Position numbers and translations under genes: made by a program
Part shown: one piece after another, positions 9,250 to 18,271 of the stretch
Layout of the letters: each line of letters opens with the position of its first letter
Numbering within the stretch: position 1 is the first letter of the stretch
DNA from: Phytopseudomonas punonensis
GTDB lineage: Bacteria; Pseudomonadota; Gammaproteobacteria; Pseudomonadales; Pseudomonadaceae
Assembly: GCF_900142655.1 (NCBI RefSeq)
Contig: NZ_FRBQ01000009.1
Coordinates: 62,001 to 126,000, forward strand
Direction of reading: 5' to 3'
DNA: 64,000 nt
The notes under the pieces: model-generated
Database searches by the model: none
What the model was told of the DNA's origin: nothing
The model's input: only the letters and a program-made list of their open reading frames with translations

Positions 9250-10359
9250 ATGAGTTGTGATTTCATTGCCCTGGCCCAGCCAGGCGTACAGAAACTGTCC
9301 CCCTACGTGCCCGGCAAGCCGGTCGATGAGTTGGCCCGTGAGCTGAACATGGACCCGGCGAGCATCGTCAAGCTGGCCAGCAACGAAAACCCGCTCGGCC
9401 CCAGCCCCAAGGCGCTGGCGGCGATTCGCGCCGAACTCGATGAGCTGACCCGCTACCCGGACGGCAACGGCTTCAGCCTCAAGACCCTGCTGGCCGAGCG
9501 CTGCGGCGTGAGCACCGCCCAGGTGACCCTGGGCAATGGCTCCAACGACATTCTCGAGTTGGTCGCCCGTGCCTACCTGGCGCCCGGCCTGAATGCGGTG
9601 TTCAGCGAGCACGCGTTCGCGGTTTACCCGATTGCCACCCAGGCGGTTGGTGCCCAGGCCAAGGTCGTTCCGGCGGTGAATTTCGGTCACGACCTGCCGG
9701 CCATGCTGGCGGCCATTGATGCCAACACCCGCGTGGTATTTATCGCCAACCCCAACAACCCCACCGGCACCTGGTTCAGCAAGCAGGCGCTGCGCGAGTT
9801 CCTCGCTGCCGTGCCGGAAAAGGTGCTGGTGGTGCTGGACGAGGCCTATATCGAATACGCCGACGGCGACGAGCTGCCAAACGGCATCGACTACCTCGCC
9901 GACCACGCCAATTTGTTGGTCTCGCGCACCTTCTCCAAGGCCTATGGCCTGGCTTCGCTGCGTGTCGGTTACGGCTTGAGCCGGCCGGACGTGGCCGACG
10001 TGCTGAACCGCGTTCGCCAGCCGTTCAACGTCAACAGCTTCGCCCTGGCCGCCGCCTGCGCCGCGTTCGACGATGCCGAGTACCTGGCGCGCAGCCGTGA
10101 AATCAACACTGCCGGCATGCTGCAACTGCAAGAGGGTTGCCGCGAGCTGGGCCTGGGCTGGATTCCGTCCAAGGCCAACTTCCTGGCCATCGACTTTGGC
10201 CGCGATACCGCGGCGATCAACCAGGGGTTGTTGCGTGAAGGCGTGATCGTGCGCCCGGTGGCTGGCTACGGCATGCCCAATCACCTGCGTGTTTCCATTG
10301 GTTTACCGGCCGAGAACGCGCGCTTCCTGGAAGCGCTGCGCAAGGTGCTGAACGCGTGA
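9250..10359 (+). CDS. hisC: Histidinol-phosphate aminotransferase (HisC2 type)
   Basis: A 369-residue class I/II PLP aminotransferase. The diagnostic segments are LASNENPLGPSPKA, NPNNPTGTW, VLDEAYIEYAD and the PLP-lysine motif SRTFSKAYGLASLRVGY. In Pseudomonas the copy at this locus sits among aromatic amino acid genes and is expected also to transaminate aromatic keto acids or prephenate, an inference from context. GAGG lies about 7 bp upstream of the ATG. Its TGA overlaps the GTG start of the tyrA-aroA fusion (10356-10359). Confidence 0.95.
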   Translation: MSCDFIALAQPGVQKLSPYVPGKPVDELARELNMDPASIVKLASNENPLGPSPKALAAIRAELDELTRYPDGNGFSLKTLLAERCGVSTAQVTLGNGSNDILELVARAYLAPGLNAVFSEHAFAVYPIATQAVGAQAKVVPAVNFGHDLPAMLAAIDANTRVVFIANPNNPTGTWFSKQALREFLAAVPEKVLVVLDEAYIEYADGDELPNGIDYLADHANLLVSRTFSKAYGLASLRVGYGLSRPDVADVLNRVRQPFNVNSFALAAACAAFDDAEYLARSREINTAGMLQLQEGCRELGLGWIPSKANFLAIDFGRDTAAINQGLLREGVIVRPVAGYGMPNHLRVSIGLPAENARFLEALRKVLNA

Positions 10360-12593
10360 CTGAACGCACTGCAGCGAAGCCGCTGGTCGAGCGCCTGGTC
10401 GTCGTTGGCCTTGGGCTGATCGGTGGCTCCTTCGCCAAAGGCCTGCGTGCCCGCGGCGTGTGTCGTGAAGTCGTGGGCGTCGACCTGGACGCGCAGGCGC
10501 GCCGCCTGGCCGTCGAGCTCGGTGTCGTCGACCGCTGCGAAGAGGCATTGGCAGCCGCCTGTCAGGGCGCCGATGTGATCATGCTGGCCGTCCCTATCCT
10601 GGCGATGGAGCGCGTACTCGGCGAATTGGCCAAGCTGGATCTGGGCGACGCCATCCTCACCGATGCTGGCAGCGCCAAAGGCAATGTGGTGCGTGCTGCC
10701 GACGCGGTGTTCGGTGGCCTGCCAGCGCGCTTCGTGCCGGGCCACCCGATTGCCGGCTCCGAGCAGAGCGGGGTGGAGGCGGCCAATGGCGAGCTGTTCA
10801 AGCGCCATAAGGTGATCCTCACGCCGCTGCCGCAGACCGATGCACGGGCGCTGCAGCGCGTAGATCAGCTGTGGCGCGAGCTGGGTGCGGACGTCGAGCA
10901 TATGCAGGTCGAGCACCACGATCAGGTACTCGCCGCCACCAGCCATCTGCCGCACCTGCTGGCCTTCGGCCTGGTCGACTCGCTGGCCAAGCGCAACGAA
11001 AACCTGGAAATCTTCCGCTACGCCGCCGGCGGCTTCCGCGATTTCACGAGAATCGCCGGCAGCGACCCGGTCATGTGGCACGACATCTTTCTCGCCAACC
11101 GCGAGGCGGTGCTGCGCACCTTGGATGTATTTCGCGATGACCTCGACGCCTTGCGCGACGCGGTGGACGCAGGGGACGGGCATCACCTGCTGGGCGTATT
11201 CACGCGCGCCCGCGTGGCCCGCGAACATTTCAGCAAAATACTGGCCCGCCGGGCCTATGTGGACGCTATGCACTCGAACGATCTGGTTTTTCTGGCTAAT
11301 CCTGGTGGCAATGTCCGTGGGCGTATCCGCGTTCCGGGTGACAAGTCCATCTCCCACCGCTCGATCATGCTCGGCTCGCTGGCCGAAGGCACAACCGAGG
11401 TCGAAGGCTTCCTCGAAGGCGAAGATGCCCTGGCGACCCTGCAGGCGTTCCGCGACATGGGCGTGGTCATCGAAGGGCCGCACCATGGCCGCGTGACCGT
11501 TCATGGCGTCGGCCTGCATGGCCTGAAAGCGCCGCCCGGTCCGATCTACGTAGGCAACTCCGGCACCTCTATGCGCCTGCTCGCCGGCCTGCTGGCTGGC
11601 CAGCCGTTCGACGTGACCATGACCGGCGATGCGTCGCTGTCCAAGCGCCCGATGAATCGCGTGGCCAATCCGCTGCGTGAAATGGGCGCGGTGGTCGAGA
11701 CCGGCCCGGACGGCCGTCCGCCGCTGACCATTCGCGGTGGCCAGAAACTCAAGGCGCTGACCTACACGCTGCCGATGGCCAGCGCCCAGGTTAAGTCCTG
11801 CCTGCTGCTCGCCGGCCTGTATGCCGAAGGCGTGACCACCGTCACCGAGCCGGCGCCGACCCGCGACCATACCGAGCGCATGCTGCGCGGTTTCGGCTAC
11901 GCCGTGGAGTCCAAAGGCCCGGTGGCTTCCCTGCAAGCTGGCGGCAAGCTGACTGCCACCCGCATCGAAGTGCCGGCGGACATTTCCTCGGCAGCTTTCT
12001 TCCTGGTGGCCGCTTCCATCGCAGAAGGTTCTGACCTGCTGCTCGAGCACGTCGGTATCAACCCGACGCGTGTCGGCGTGATCGAGATTTTGCGCCTGAT
12101 GGGCGGCGACATCACCCTGGAGAACCAGCGTGAAGTCGGTGGCGAGCCGGTGGCTGACCTGCGTGTGCGCGGTGCCAAGCTCAAGGGCATCGAGATTCCC
12201 GAAGCACTGGTGCCGCTGGCCATCGACGAGTTCCCGGTGCTGTTCATCGCGGCGGTCTGCGCCGAAGGCCGCACCGTTTTGCGTGGCGCCGAAGAACTGC
12301 GGGTGAAGGAGTCCGACCGTATCCAGGTGATGGCCGACGGCCTGACCAGCCTGGGCGTCAAGGTCGAGCCGACCGAAGATGGCATCATCATCGACGGTGG
12401 CCAGACCATCGGCGGCGGTGAAGTGCACAGCCACGGCGATCACCGTATCGCCATGGCCTTCAGCGTTGCCTCGTTGCGTGCCACTGCGCCGATCCGTATC
12501 CACGATGCTGCCAACGTCGCCACCTCGTTCCCCAACTTCCTCGCTCTGGCCGAGCAGGTTGGCATGCGTGTGGCCGTGGAGGGTCAGCAATGA
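10356..12593 (+). CDS. Fused prephenate dehydrogenase / EPSP synthase (TyrA-AroA)
   Basis: A 745-residue fusion. The N-terminal part, to about residue 295, is a NAD-dependent prephenate dehydrogenase: Rossmann motif GLGLIGGSFAKGLR, then GHPIAGSEQSGVE, with the catalytic His region ATSHLPHLLAF. From about residue 312 it is 5-enolpyruvylshikimate-3-phosphate synthase: GDKSISHRS at 328-336, GNSGTSMRLLAG, SKRPMNR, and a late RIKESDR-like segment (RVKESDRIQ). The fusion is typical of Pseudomonas and puts a tyrosine-branch and a chorismate-trunk enzyme on one chain. Start is GTG at 10356, overlapping hisC by 4 bp; the stop overlaps the cmk ATG. Confidence 0.97.
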   Translation: MTERTAAKPLVERLVVVGLGLIGGSFAKGLRARGVCREVVGVDLDAQARRLAVELGVVDRCEEALAAACQGADVIMLAVPILAMERVLGELAKLDLGDAILTDAGSAKGNVVRAADAVFGGLPARFVPGHPIAGSEQSGVEAANGELFKRHKVILTPLPQTDARALQRVDQLWRELGADVEHMQVEHHDQVLAATSHLPHLLAFGLVDSLAKRNENLEIFRYAAGGFRDFTRIAGSDPVMWHDIFLANREAVLRTLDVFRDDLDALRDAVDAGDGHHLLGVFTRARVAREHFSKILARRAYVDAMHSNDLVFLANPGGNVRGRIRVPGDKSISHRSIMLGSLAEGTTEVEGFLEGEDALATLQAFRDMGVVIEGPHHGRVTVHGVGLHGLKAPPGPIYVGNSGTSMRLLAGLLAGQPFDVTMTGDASLSKRPMNRVANPLREMGAVVETGPDGRPPLTIRGGQKLKALTYTLPMASAQVKSCLLLAGLYAEGVTTVTEPAPTRDHTERMLRGFGYAVESKGPVASLQAGGKLTATRIEVPADISSAAFFLVAASIAEGSDLLLEHVGINPTRVGVIEILRLMGGDITLENQREVGGEPVADLRVRGAKLKGIEIPEALVPLAIDEFPVLFIAAVCAEGRTVLRGAEELRVKESDRIQVMADGLTSLGVKVEPTEDGIIIDGGQTIGGGEVHSHGDHRIAMAFSVASLRATAPIRIHDAANVATSFPNFLALAEQVGMRVAVEGQQ

Positions 12594-13279
12594 GCCTCAA
12601 CGCGCCGGTCATCACCATCGACGGGCCGAGCGGCTCGGGCAAGGGCACGGTTGCCGGTCTGCTGGCCAAACAGCTTGGCTGGAATCTGCTGGATTCCGGT
12701 GCGCTGTATCGCCTGCTGGCGTTCTGTGCACGCAACCACGGCGTCGACCTGAGCAACGAAGCTTCGCTCAAGCTGCTGGCCGCTCATCTGGACGTGCAGT
12801 TCCTCGCCGCCGCCGATGGCAAGCCACAGCGCATCATTCTCGAAGGCGAAGAAGTGACTGATGCCATTCGCAACGAGACCGTCGGTGCCGGCGCATCCCA
12901 GGTTGCCGCACTGCCCGCGGTACGTGACGCGTTGTTGCAGCGCCAGCGGGCCTTTCGTGAAGCGCCCGGGCTTATCGCCGACGGCCGCGATATGGGCACG
13001 GTGGTTTTCGCGGACGCGCCGCTGAAGGTTTTCCTGACCGCCAGCGCCGAGGAGCGTGCCAGTCGACGTTACCTGCAGTTGAAGGCGAAGGGCGATGATG
13101 TTAATCTCGCGAGTCTTCTCGATGAGATTCGGGCGCGCGATGAGCGTGATACCCAGCGTGCGGTGGCTCCGCTCAAGCCGGCAGCCGACGCAATTCAGCT
13201 GGATTCCACCCAGTTGTCCATCGAGCAGGTGCTTGAAAGAATCCTGAGCGAAGTCGCCAATCGCGACCTCGCCGGTTGA
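12590..13279 (+). CDS. cmk: Cytidylate kinase
   Basis: A 229-residue NMP kinase phosphorylating CMP and dCMP. The P-loop GPSGSGKGT lies at residues 12-20, DSGALYRLLA follows, and IADGRDMGTVVFADAPLKVFLTA is the CMP-kinase signature. Length is normal. Its ATG overlaps the stop of the TyrA-AroA gene (ATGA), and it is the last gene before a terminator-like hairpin and rpsA. Confidence 0.97.
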   Translation: MSLNAPVITIDGPSGSGKGTVAGLLAKQLGWNLLDSGALYRLLAFCARNHGVDLSNEASLKLLAAHLDVQFLAAADGKPQRIILEGEEVTDAIRNETVGAGASQVAALPAVRDALLQRQRAFREAPGLIADGRDMGTVVFADAPLKVFLTASAEERASRRYLQLKAKGDDVNLASLLDEIRARDERDTQRAVAPLKPAADAIQLDSTQLSIEQVLERILSEVANRDLAG

Positions 13280-13304
13280 AAAGAGCCAGTTTCGGCTCGC
13301 AAGG

Positions 13305-13348
13305 GAGGCATACGGGGATACCAGTCCCAGTCCCGTAGGCCTCTTTTT
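13305..13348 (+). terminator. Intrinsic terminator or attenuator between cmk and rpsA
   Basis: A 12-bp stem with one mismatch (13305-13316 with 13332-13343), a 15-nt loop and five T (13344-13348). It ends the biosynthetic operon or attenuates read-through into rpsA, whose leader starts just after it. Confidence 0.7.
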
Positions 13349-13418
13349 ATATGAATAAACCCGCATTGTCTGGAATGCGGAGCAGGGCGAATCCCCGCCC
13401 GACCCTACAGGAATCAAC

Positions 13419-15104
13419 ATGAGCGAAAGCTTTGCAGAACTTTTTGAAGAAAGCCTAAAGACCCTCGATATGCAACCGGGTGCCATCATCACTGGCATCG
13501 TGGTAGACATCGACGGCGACTGGGTTACCGTTCACGCTGGCCTGAAGTCCGAGGGCGTTATCCCTCTGGAGCAGTTCTTCAACGAACAAGGCGAGCTGAC
13601 CATCAAGGTCGGTGACGAAGTACACGTAGCGCTGGACGCGGTCGAAGACGGCTTCGGTGAAACCAAGCTGTCCCGCGAAAAAGCCAAGCGCGCCGAGTGC
13701 TGGATCGTTCTGGAAGCAGCTTTCGCCGCTGAGGAAGTGGTCAAGGGCGTTATCAACGGTAAGGTTAAAGGCGGCTTCACTGTCGACGTTAACGGCATCC
13801 GTGCGTTCCTGCCAGGTTCTCTGGTTGATGTTCGTCCAGTGCGCGACACCACGCACCTGGAAGGCAAAGAGCTGGAATTCAAGGTCATCAAGCTTGACCA
13901 GAAACGCAACAACGTTGTCGTTTCCCGTCGTAGCGTCCTGGAAGCCGAAAACAGTGCCGAGCGCGAAGCGCTGCTGGAATCGCTGCAGGAAGGCCAACAG
14001 GTCAAAGGTATCGTCAAGAACCTCACCGACTACGGCGCATTCGTGGATCTGGGTGGCGTCGACGGCCTGCTGCACATCACCGACATGGCCTGGAAGCGTA
14101 TCAAGCACCCGTCCGAGATCGTCAACGTTGGCGACGAGATCGACGTCAAGGTTCTGAAGTACGATCGCGAGCGTAACCGTGTTTCCCTGGGCCTGAAGCA
14201 ACTGGGCGAAGACCCATGGGTTGCTATCAAAGCTCGTTACCCGGAAAGCACCCGCGTCATGGCGCGCGTGACCAACCTGACCGACTACGGCTGCTTCGCA
14301 GAGCTGGAAGAAGGCGTGGAAGGCCTGGTACACGTTTCCGAAATGGACTGGACCAACAAGAACATCCACCCGTCGAAAGTCGTTCAGGTTGGCGACGAAG
14401 TGGAAGTCATGGTTCTGGACATCGACGAAGAGCGTCGTCGTATTTCCCTGGGTATCAAGCAGTGCAAAACCAACCCATGGGAAGACTTCTCCGGTCAGTT
14501 CAACAAGGGTGACAAGATCTCCGGCACCATCAAGTCGATCACCGATTTCGGTATCTTCATTGGTCTGGACGGCGGCATCGACGGCCTGGTTCACCTGTCC
14601 GACATCTCCTGGAACGAAGTCGGCGAAGAAGCCGTACGTCGCTTCAAGAAGGGCGACGAGCTGGAAACCGTCATCCTGTCGGTTGACCCAGAGCGCGAGC
14701 GTATCTCCCTGGGCATCAAGCAACTGGAAGAAGATCCGTTCTCCGACTACGTTGCTGTCAACGACAAAGGCACCATCATTCGCGGTATCGTGAAAGAAGT
14801 CGACGCCAAGGGCGCTATCGTCACCCTGGCCGAAGGCATCGAAGCGACGCTGAAAGCCTCCGAAATCAGCCGTGACCGCGTTGAAGACGCGCGCAACGTT
14901 CTGAAAGAAGGCGAAGAAGTTGAAGCCAAGATCATCAGCGTCGATCGTAAGAGCCGTGTAATCAGCTTGTCGATCAAGTCCAAAGACGTTGAAGAAGAGA
15001 AAGAAGCCATTCAGAGCCTGCGCAACAAGCCAGAAGCTGCTGAAAGCACTGGTCCGACCACCATTGGTGATCTGATTCGTGCACAGATGGAAAACCAGAA
15101 CTAA
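13419..15104 (+). CDS. rpsA: 30S ribosomal protein S1
   Basis: A 561-residue protein that brings mRNA to the 30S subunit. Six S1 RNA-binding repeats can be followed, starting near residues 21, 105, 192, 277, 364 and 451, with recurring KGIVKNLTDYGAFVDLGG-like strands. Codon use is strongly biased, as expected for high expression. AGGAAT precedes the ATG. In other pseudomonads I recall ihfB/himD next; here a terminator and the ben operon follow instead. Confidence 0.98.
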   Translation: MSESFAELFEESLKTLDMQPGAIITGIVVDIDGDWVTVHAGLKSEGVIPLEQFFNEQGELTIKVGDEVHVALDAVEDGFGETKLSREKAKRAECWIVLEAAFAAEEVVKGVINGKVKGGFTVDVNGIRAFLPGSLVDVRPVRDTTHLEGKELEFKVIKLDQKRNNVVVSRRSVLEAENSAEREALLESLQEGQQVKGIVKNLTDYGAFVDLGGVDGLLHITDMAWKRIKHPSEIVNVGDEIDVKVLKYDRERNRVSLGLKQLGEDPWVAIKARYPESTRVMARVTNLTDYGCFAELEEGVEGLVHVSEMDWTNKNIHPSKVVQVGDEVEVMVLDIDEERRRISLGIKQCKTNPWEDFSGQFNKGDKISGTIKSITDFGIFIGLDGGIDGLVHLSDISWNEVGEEAVRRFKKGDELETVILSVDPERERISLGIKQLEEDPFSDYVAVNDKGTIIRGIVKEVDAKGAIVTLAEGIEATLKASEISRDRVEDARNVLKEGEEVEAKIISVDRKSRVISLSIKSKDVEEEKEAIQSLRNKPEAAESTGPTTIGDLIRAQMENQN

Positions 15105-15121
15105 GTTCGGTTAATCCACAG

Positions 15122-15147
15122 AAAGGGCGACTTCGGTCGCCCTTTTT
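15122..15147 (+). terminator. Rho-independent terminator of rpsA
   Basis: A 10-bp stem (15122-15131 with 15136-15145) closed by a TTCG tetraloop and ending in a T-run, 17 bp after the rpsA stop. Confidence 0.92.
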
Positions 15148-15200
15148 CATGCCCGTAGAAAAAGCCTCTTCGGCTCTGGAGCACCCCGCAAACCGGCCTC

Positions 15201-15263
15201 TGCAGGATCTGGATAGCGATCTGCAGTAAACGGCTATTGCCACCTCGTACCCGCTCTTAATCT
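15201..15263 (+). promoter_or_regulatory. benA promoter with two BenR/XylS-type operator repeats
   Basis: Two direct copies of TGCA-N6-GGNTA are present: TGCA at 15201 with GGATA at 15211, and TGCA at 15222 with GGCTA at 15232. The copies start 21 bp apart, two helical turns, as at the XylS-controlled Pm promoter. The second copy abuts a plausible -35 (TATTGC, 15235-15240), followed after 17 bp by a -10 (TAATCT, 15258-15263). This predicts activation of the ben operon by the XylS-family regulator encoded at 27221. Confidence 0.82.
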
Positions 15264-15278
15264 GGCTCTGCCTGATAC

Positions 15279-15287
15279 AAGAACAAC
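15279..15287 (+). promoter_or_regulatory. AAnAAnAA catabolite-repression motif in the benA leader
   Basis: AAGAACAAC directly abuts the Shine-Dalgarno GGAGGG (15288-15293) of benA. Motifs of this kind are bound by Hfq with Crc to block translation in Pseudomonas. Confidence 0.55.
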
Positions 15288-15301
15288 GGAGGGTACGACC
15301 C

Positions 15302-16678
15302 ATGACCGGCACATTCGACCGCCTTGCCCGGCAGCTTGCCGAATCCGTCCAGGAGGATCCTGCCAAGGGGATTTTCCGTTGCCGACGCGATGTTTTCACC
15401 GACCCCGACCTGTTCGAACTGGAGATGAAGCACATCTTCGAAAGCGGCTGGGTTTACCTCGCCCACGAGAGCCAGATTCCCGAGATCAACGATTACTTCA
15501 CCACCCATATCGGCCGTCAGCCCGTGGTCATCACCCGCGACAAGACGGGCGAGCTACATGGCCTGATCAACGCCTGTGCCCACCGTGGTGCCGTGCTGTG
15601 CCGACGCAAGCAGGGTAACAAGGGCTCGTTCACCTGCCCATTCCACGGCTGGACCTTCAGCAATGCCGGCAAACTGCTCAAGGTCAAAGATGCCAAGACC
15701 GGTGGCTACCCGCAGAGCTTCGACTGCGAAGGCTCCCATGACCTCACGCATCTGGCGCGCTTCCAGAGTTACCGCGGCTTCCTGTTCGGCAGCCTCAGCG
15801 AGGCCGTGCCGGCGCTGGAAGACTACCTGGGCGAAACCCGGGTGATCATCGACCAGATCGTCGATCAGGCGCCGCAAGGCATCGAAGTGCTGCGCGGCAA
15901 CTCCTCGTACTTCTATGACGGCAACTGGAAGCTGCAGATCGAGAATGGCGCCGATGGCTACCACGTCAGCTCGGTGCACTGGAACTACTCGGCAACCATG
16001 CAGCGCCGCAACTACGAAGCCGAAGGCACGCGTACCGTGGATGCCAACGGCTGGTCGAAGAGCGTCGGCGGTTTCTATGCCTACGAGTATGGCCACATCC
16101 TGTTGTGGACGCGGCTGATCAACCCGGACGTGCGCCCGGTGTTCGAGCACCGTGACGCGCTGGCTGCCAAGTTCGGCGATACCCGCGCCGACATCATCGT
16201 CGGCCAGACCCGCAACCTGTGCCTGTACCCCAACGTGTATCTGATGGACCAGTTCTCCACGCAGATTCGCGTGGTGCGGCCCATCGCCGTCGACAAGACC
16301 GAAGTGACCATCTACTGCTTCGCGCCGAAGGGCGAGAGCGACCAGGCCCGCGCGCTGCGTATCCGCCAGTACGAAGATTTCTTCAACGTCACCGGCATGG
16401 GCACACCCGACGATCTGGAAGAGTTTCGTGCCTGTCAGACCGGTTACGCCGGCCAGGCTGCGCAGTGGAACGACCTCAGCCGTGGTGCCAGTCACTGGAT
16501 CGAAGGCGCCGATGACAACGCCAAGGCCATGGGCATGCAGCCGCTGCTCAGTGGCGTGAAGTCCGAGGATGAAGGGCTGTTCGTGCGCCAGCACGCCTAC
16601 TGGGCGCAAGCCATGCAGAAGGCCATCGACAGCGAGCGCGCCAACCTGATCGCCAGCGACGCGGAGGACGTAGCATGA
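15302..16678 (+). CDS. benA: Benzoate 1,2-dioxygenase, large (alpha) subunit
   Basis: A 458-residue ring-hydroxylating oxygenase subunit that converts benzoate to its cis-1,2-dihydrodiol with BenB and BenC. The Rieske ligands are Cys92, His94, Cys112 and His115. The mononuclear-iron histidines are His221 and His226 in NGADGYHVSSVH. Sequence and operon place it in the benzoate/toluate (BenA/XylX) group. Stretches such as LCRRK and the YLMDQF region resemble XylX at least as much as BenA, so activity on substituted benzoates is possible but not shown. SD is GGAGGG at 15288. The stop overlaps the benB ATG. Confidence 0.95.
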   Translation: MTGTFDRLARQLAESVQEDPAKGIFRCRRDVFTDPDLFELEMKHIFESGWVYLAHESQIPEINDYFTTHIGRQPVVITRDKTGELHGLINACAHRGAVLCRRKQGNKGSFTCPFHGWTFSNAGKLLKVKDAKTGGYPQSFDCEGSHDLTHLARFQSYRGFLFGSLSEAVPALEDYLGETRVIIDQIVDQAPQGIEVLRGNSSYFYDGNWKLQIENGADGYHVSSVHWNYSATMQRRNYEAEGTRTVDANGWSKSVGGFYAYEYGHILLWTRLINPDVRPVFEHRDALAAKFGDTRADIIVGQTRNLCLYPNVYLMDQFSTQIRVVRPIAVDKTEVTIYCFAPKGESDQARALRIRQYEDFFNVTGMGTPDDLEEFRACQTGYAGQAAQWNDLSRGASHWIEGADDNAKAMGMQPLLSGVKSEDEGLFVRQHAYWAQAMQKAIDSERANLIASDAEDVA

Positions 16679-17163
16679 GCGCCAATCGCCAGCTGATCCT
16701 CGATTTCATCCACCGCGAAGCGCGCCTGCTCGACGACCGTCAGTGGGATGAATGGCTGGAATGCTATTCGAGCAAAGCGGTGTTCTGGATGCCGGCCTGG
16801 GACGATAACGACGGGCTGACCGAAGACCCGCAGCGGGAGATCTCGCTGATCTATTACCCCAACCGTGAAGGGTTGGAGGACCGGGTGTTTCGCATCAAGA
16901 CCGAGCGCTCCAGTGCCAGTACGCCGGAGCCGCGTACCGCGCACTTCATCGCCAACCTGGAGGTGCTCGAGGAGAGTAGCGACGAGGTTCAGGTGCGCTT
17001 CAACTGGCAGACCCTGAGCCATCGCTACAAGAGCACCGATGTCTATTTCGGCACCTCGTTCTACCACCTGGACATGCGTGGCGATCAGCCGTTGATCACC
17101 CGCAAAAAGGTGGTGCTCAAGAACGATTACGTGCACCAGGTTCTCGACATCTATCACATCTGA
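16675..17163 (+). CDS. benB: Benzoate 1,2-dioxygenase, small (beta) subunit
   Basis: A 162-residue structural subunit of the (alpha-beta)3 dioxygenase, with the NTF2-like fold of the family. Typical segments are FIHREARLLDDRQWDEWL near the N-terminus, WMPAWDD, and the C-terminal LITRKKVVLKNDY. It overlaps benA by 4 bp (ATGA), which implies coupled translation and 1:1 stoichiometry. benC follows after 54 bp. Confidence 0.96.
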   Translation: MSANRQLILDFIHREARLLDDRQWDEWLECYSSKAVFWMPAWDDNDGLTEDPQREISLIYYPNREGLEDRVFRIKTERSSASTPEPRTAHFIANLEVLEESSDEVQVRFNWQTLSHRYKSTDVYFGTSFYHLDMRGDQPLITRKKVVLKNDYVHQVLDIYHI

Positions 17164-17217
17164 GTCGATGCGCTGCCGCCTAGCTTCTGTGCCCGCTGGC
17201 AGCGCCGAGGTATTGCC

Positions 17218-18261
17218 ATGACGTACACCATCGCCCTGAATTTCGAAGACGGGGTCACCCGCTTCATCGACTGCAAGGCCAATGAAAAGATACTGGATGC
17301 GGCCTATCGCAACCGCATCAACCTGCCCATGGACTGCTCCGACGGCGTATGCGGCACCTGCAAGTGCCGCTGCGAAGACGGCGAGTACGACCAGGGCGAG
17401 GACTACATCGAGGACGCTCTCAGCGAAGACGAAGCCGCCCAGGGCCTGGTGCTGACCTGCCAGATGGTGCCGGCCTCGGACTGCGTGGTCGCCGTCCCTG
17501 TGCCGTCCACCGCGTGCAAGACCGGCACGGGCAGCTTCGAAGGCGAGCTGGTGTCGATCACCGCGCACGCCGATGCGGCCCTGGAGGTGGTCTTCGATAT
17601 TGCCAGCGGCGCAACGGCGCCGAGCTTTCTGCCGGGGCAGTACGTGAACATCGGCGTGCCGGGCGCCGGCCAGACTCGCGCTTACTCGTTCAGCAGCAAG
17701 CCGGGCGAGTCGCGCTTCAGCTTTCTGATCAAGCGTGTGCCAGGTGGGCTGATGAGCGCCTACCTGGATCAGGCGCAGCCGGGTGAGCGCCTGCAGTTCA
17801 CCGGGCCATTGGGCACCTTCTACCTGCGCGAATTGCGCCGCCCGTTGCTGTTGCTGGCGGGCGGCACCGGCCTGGCGCCTTTTCTGTCGATGCTCGAAGT
17901 GCTGGCCGAGCGCGGCTGCGAGCAGCCGATCAGCCTGATCTACGGGGTCACCCGGGATCTCGATTTGGTGCTGGTCGAGCGCTTGCAGGCCCTGGCCGAG
18001 CGCTTGCCGACCCTGGCGTTGATCACCTGCGTGGCCGAGCCGCAGTCCGGGCATCCCCGCAAGGGCTACGTCACTCAGCATATGAGCGCAGCGATGCTCA
18101 ACGACGGCGAGGTCGACGTTTACCTGTGCGGGCCGCCGCCGATGGTCGATGCCGTGCGCGCCCACTTCAGCGAGCAGGGCGTCACGCCAGCCAGTTTCCA
18201 TTACGAGAAGTTCACCCCGACCCTGGTGGTCAGCACCGATCGGCAAGCCCTGACGGCCTGA
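17218..18261 (+). CDS. benC: Benzoate dioxygenase electron-transfer reductase
   Basis: A 347-residue NADH-dependent reductase feeding electrons to BenAB. An N-terminal plant-type [2Fe-2S] domain has Cys40, Cys45, Cys48 and Cys81. An FAD domain carries RAYSFSSK, and a C-terminal NAD-binding domain has LLLAGGTGLAPFLS and YLCGPPPMVDAV. The ferredoxin-first domain order is that of the BenC/XylZ class. It lies between benB and benD, 10 bp before the latter. Confidence 0.97.
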   Translation: MTYTIALNFEDGVTRFIDCKANEKILDAAYRNRINLPMDCSDGVCGTCKCRCEDGEYDQGEDYIEDALSEDEAAQGLVLTCQMVPASDCVVAVPVPSTACKTGTGSFEGELVSITAHADAALEVVFDIASGATAPSFLPGQYVNIGVPGAGQTRAYSFSSKPGESRFSFLIKRVPGGLMSAYLDQAQPGERLQFTGPLGTFYLRELRRPLLLLAGGTGLAPFLSMLEVLAERGCEQPISLIYGVTRDLDLVLVERLQALAERLPTLALITCVAEPQSGHPRKGYVTQHMSAAMLNDGEVDVYLCGPPPMVDAVRAHFSEQGVTPASFHYEKFTPTLVVSTDRQALTA

Positions 18262-18271
18262 GGAGAGCACC

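Noticed and set aside
10281..12590. 769-codon open frame antisense to tyrA-aroA
   Set aside because: Shadow of codon bias in a highly conserved gene; low-complexity His/Gln/Gly-rich translation.
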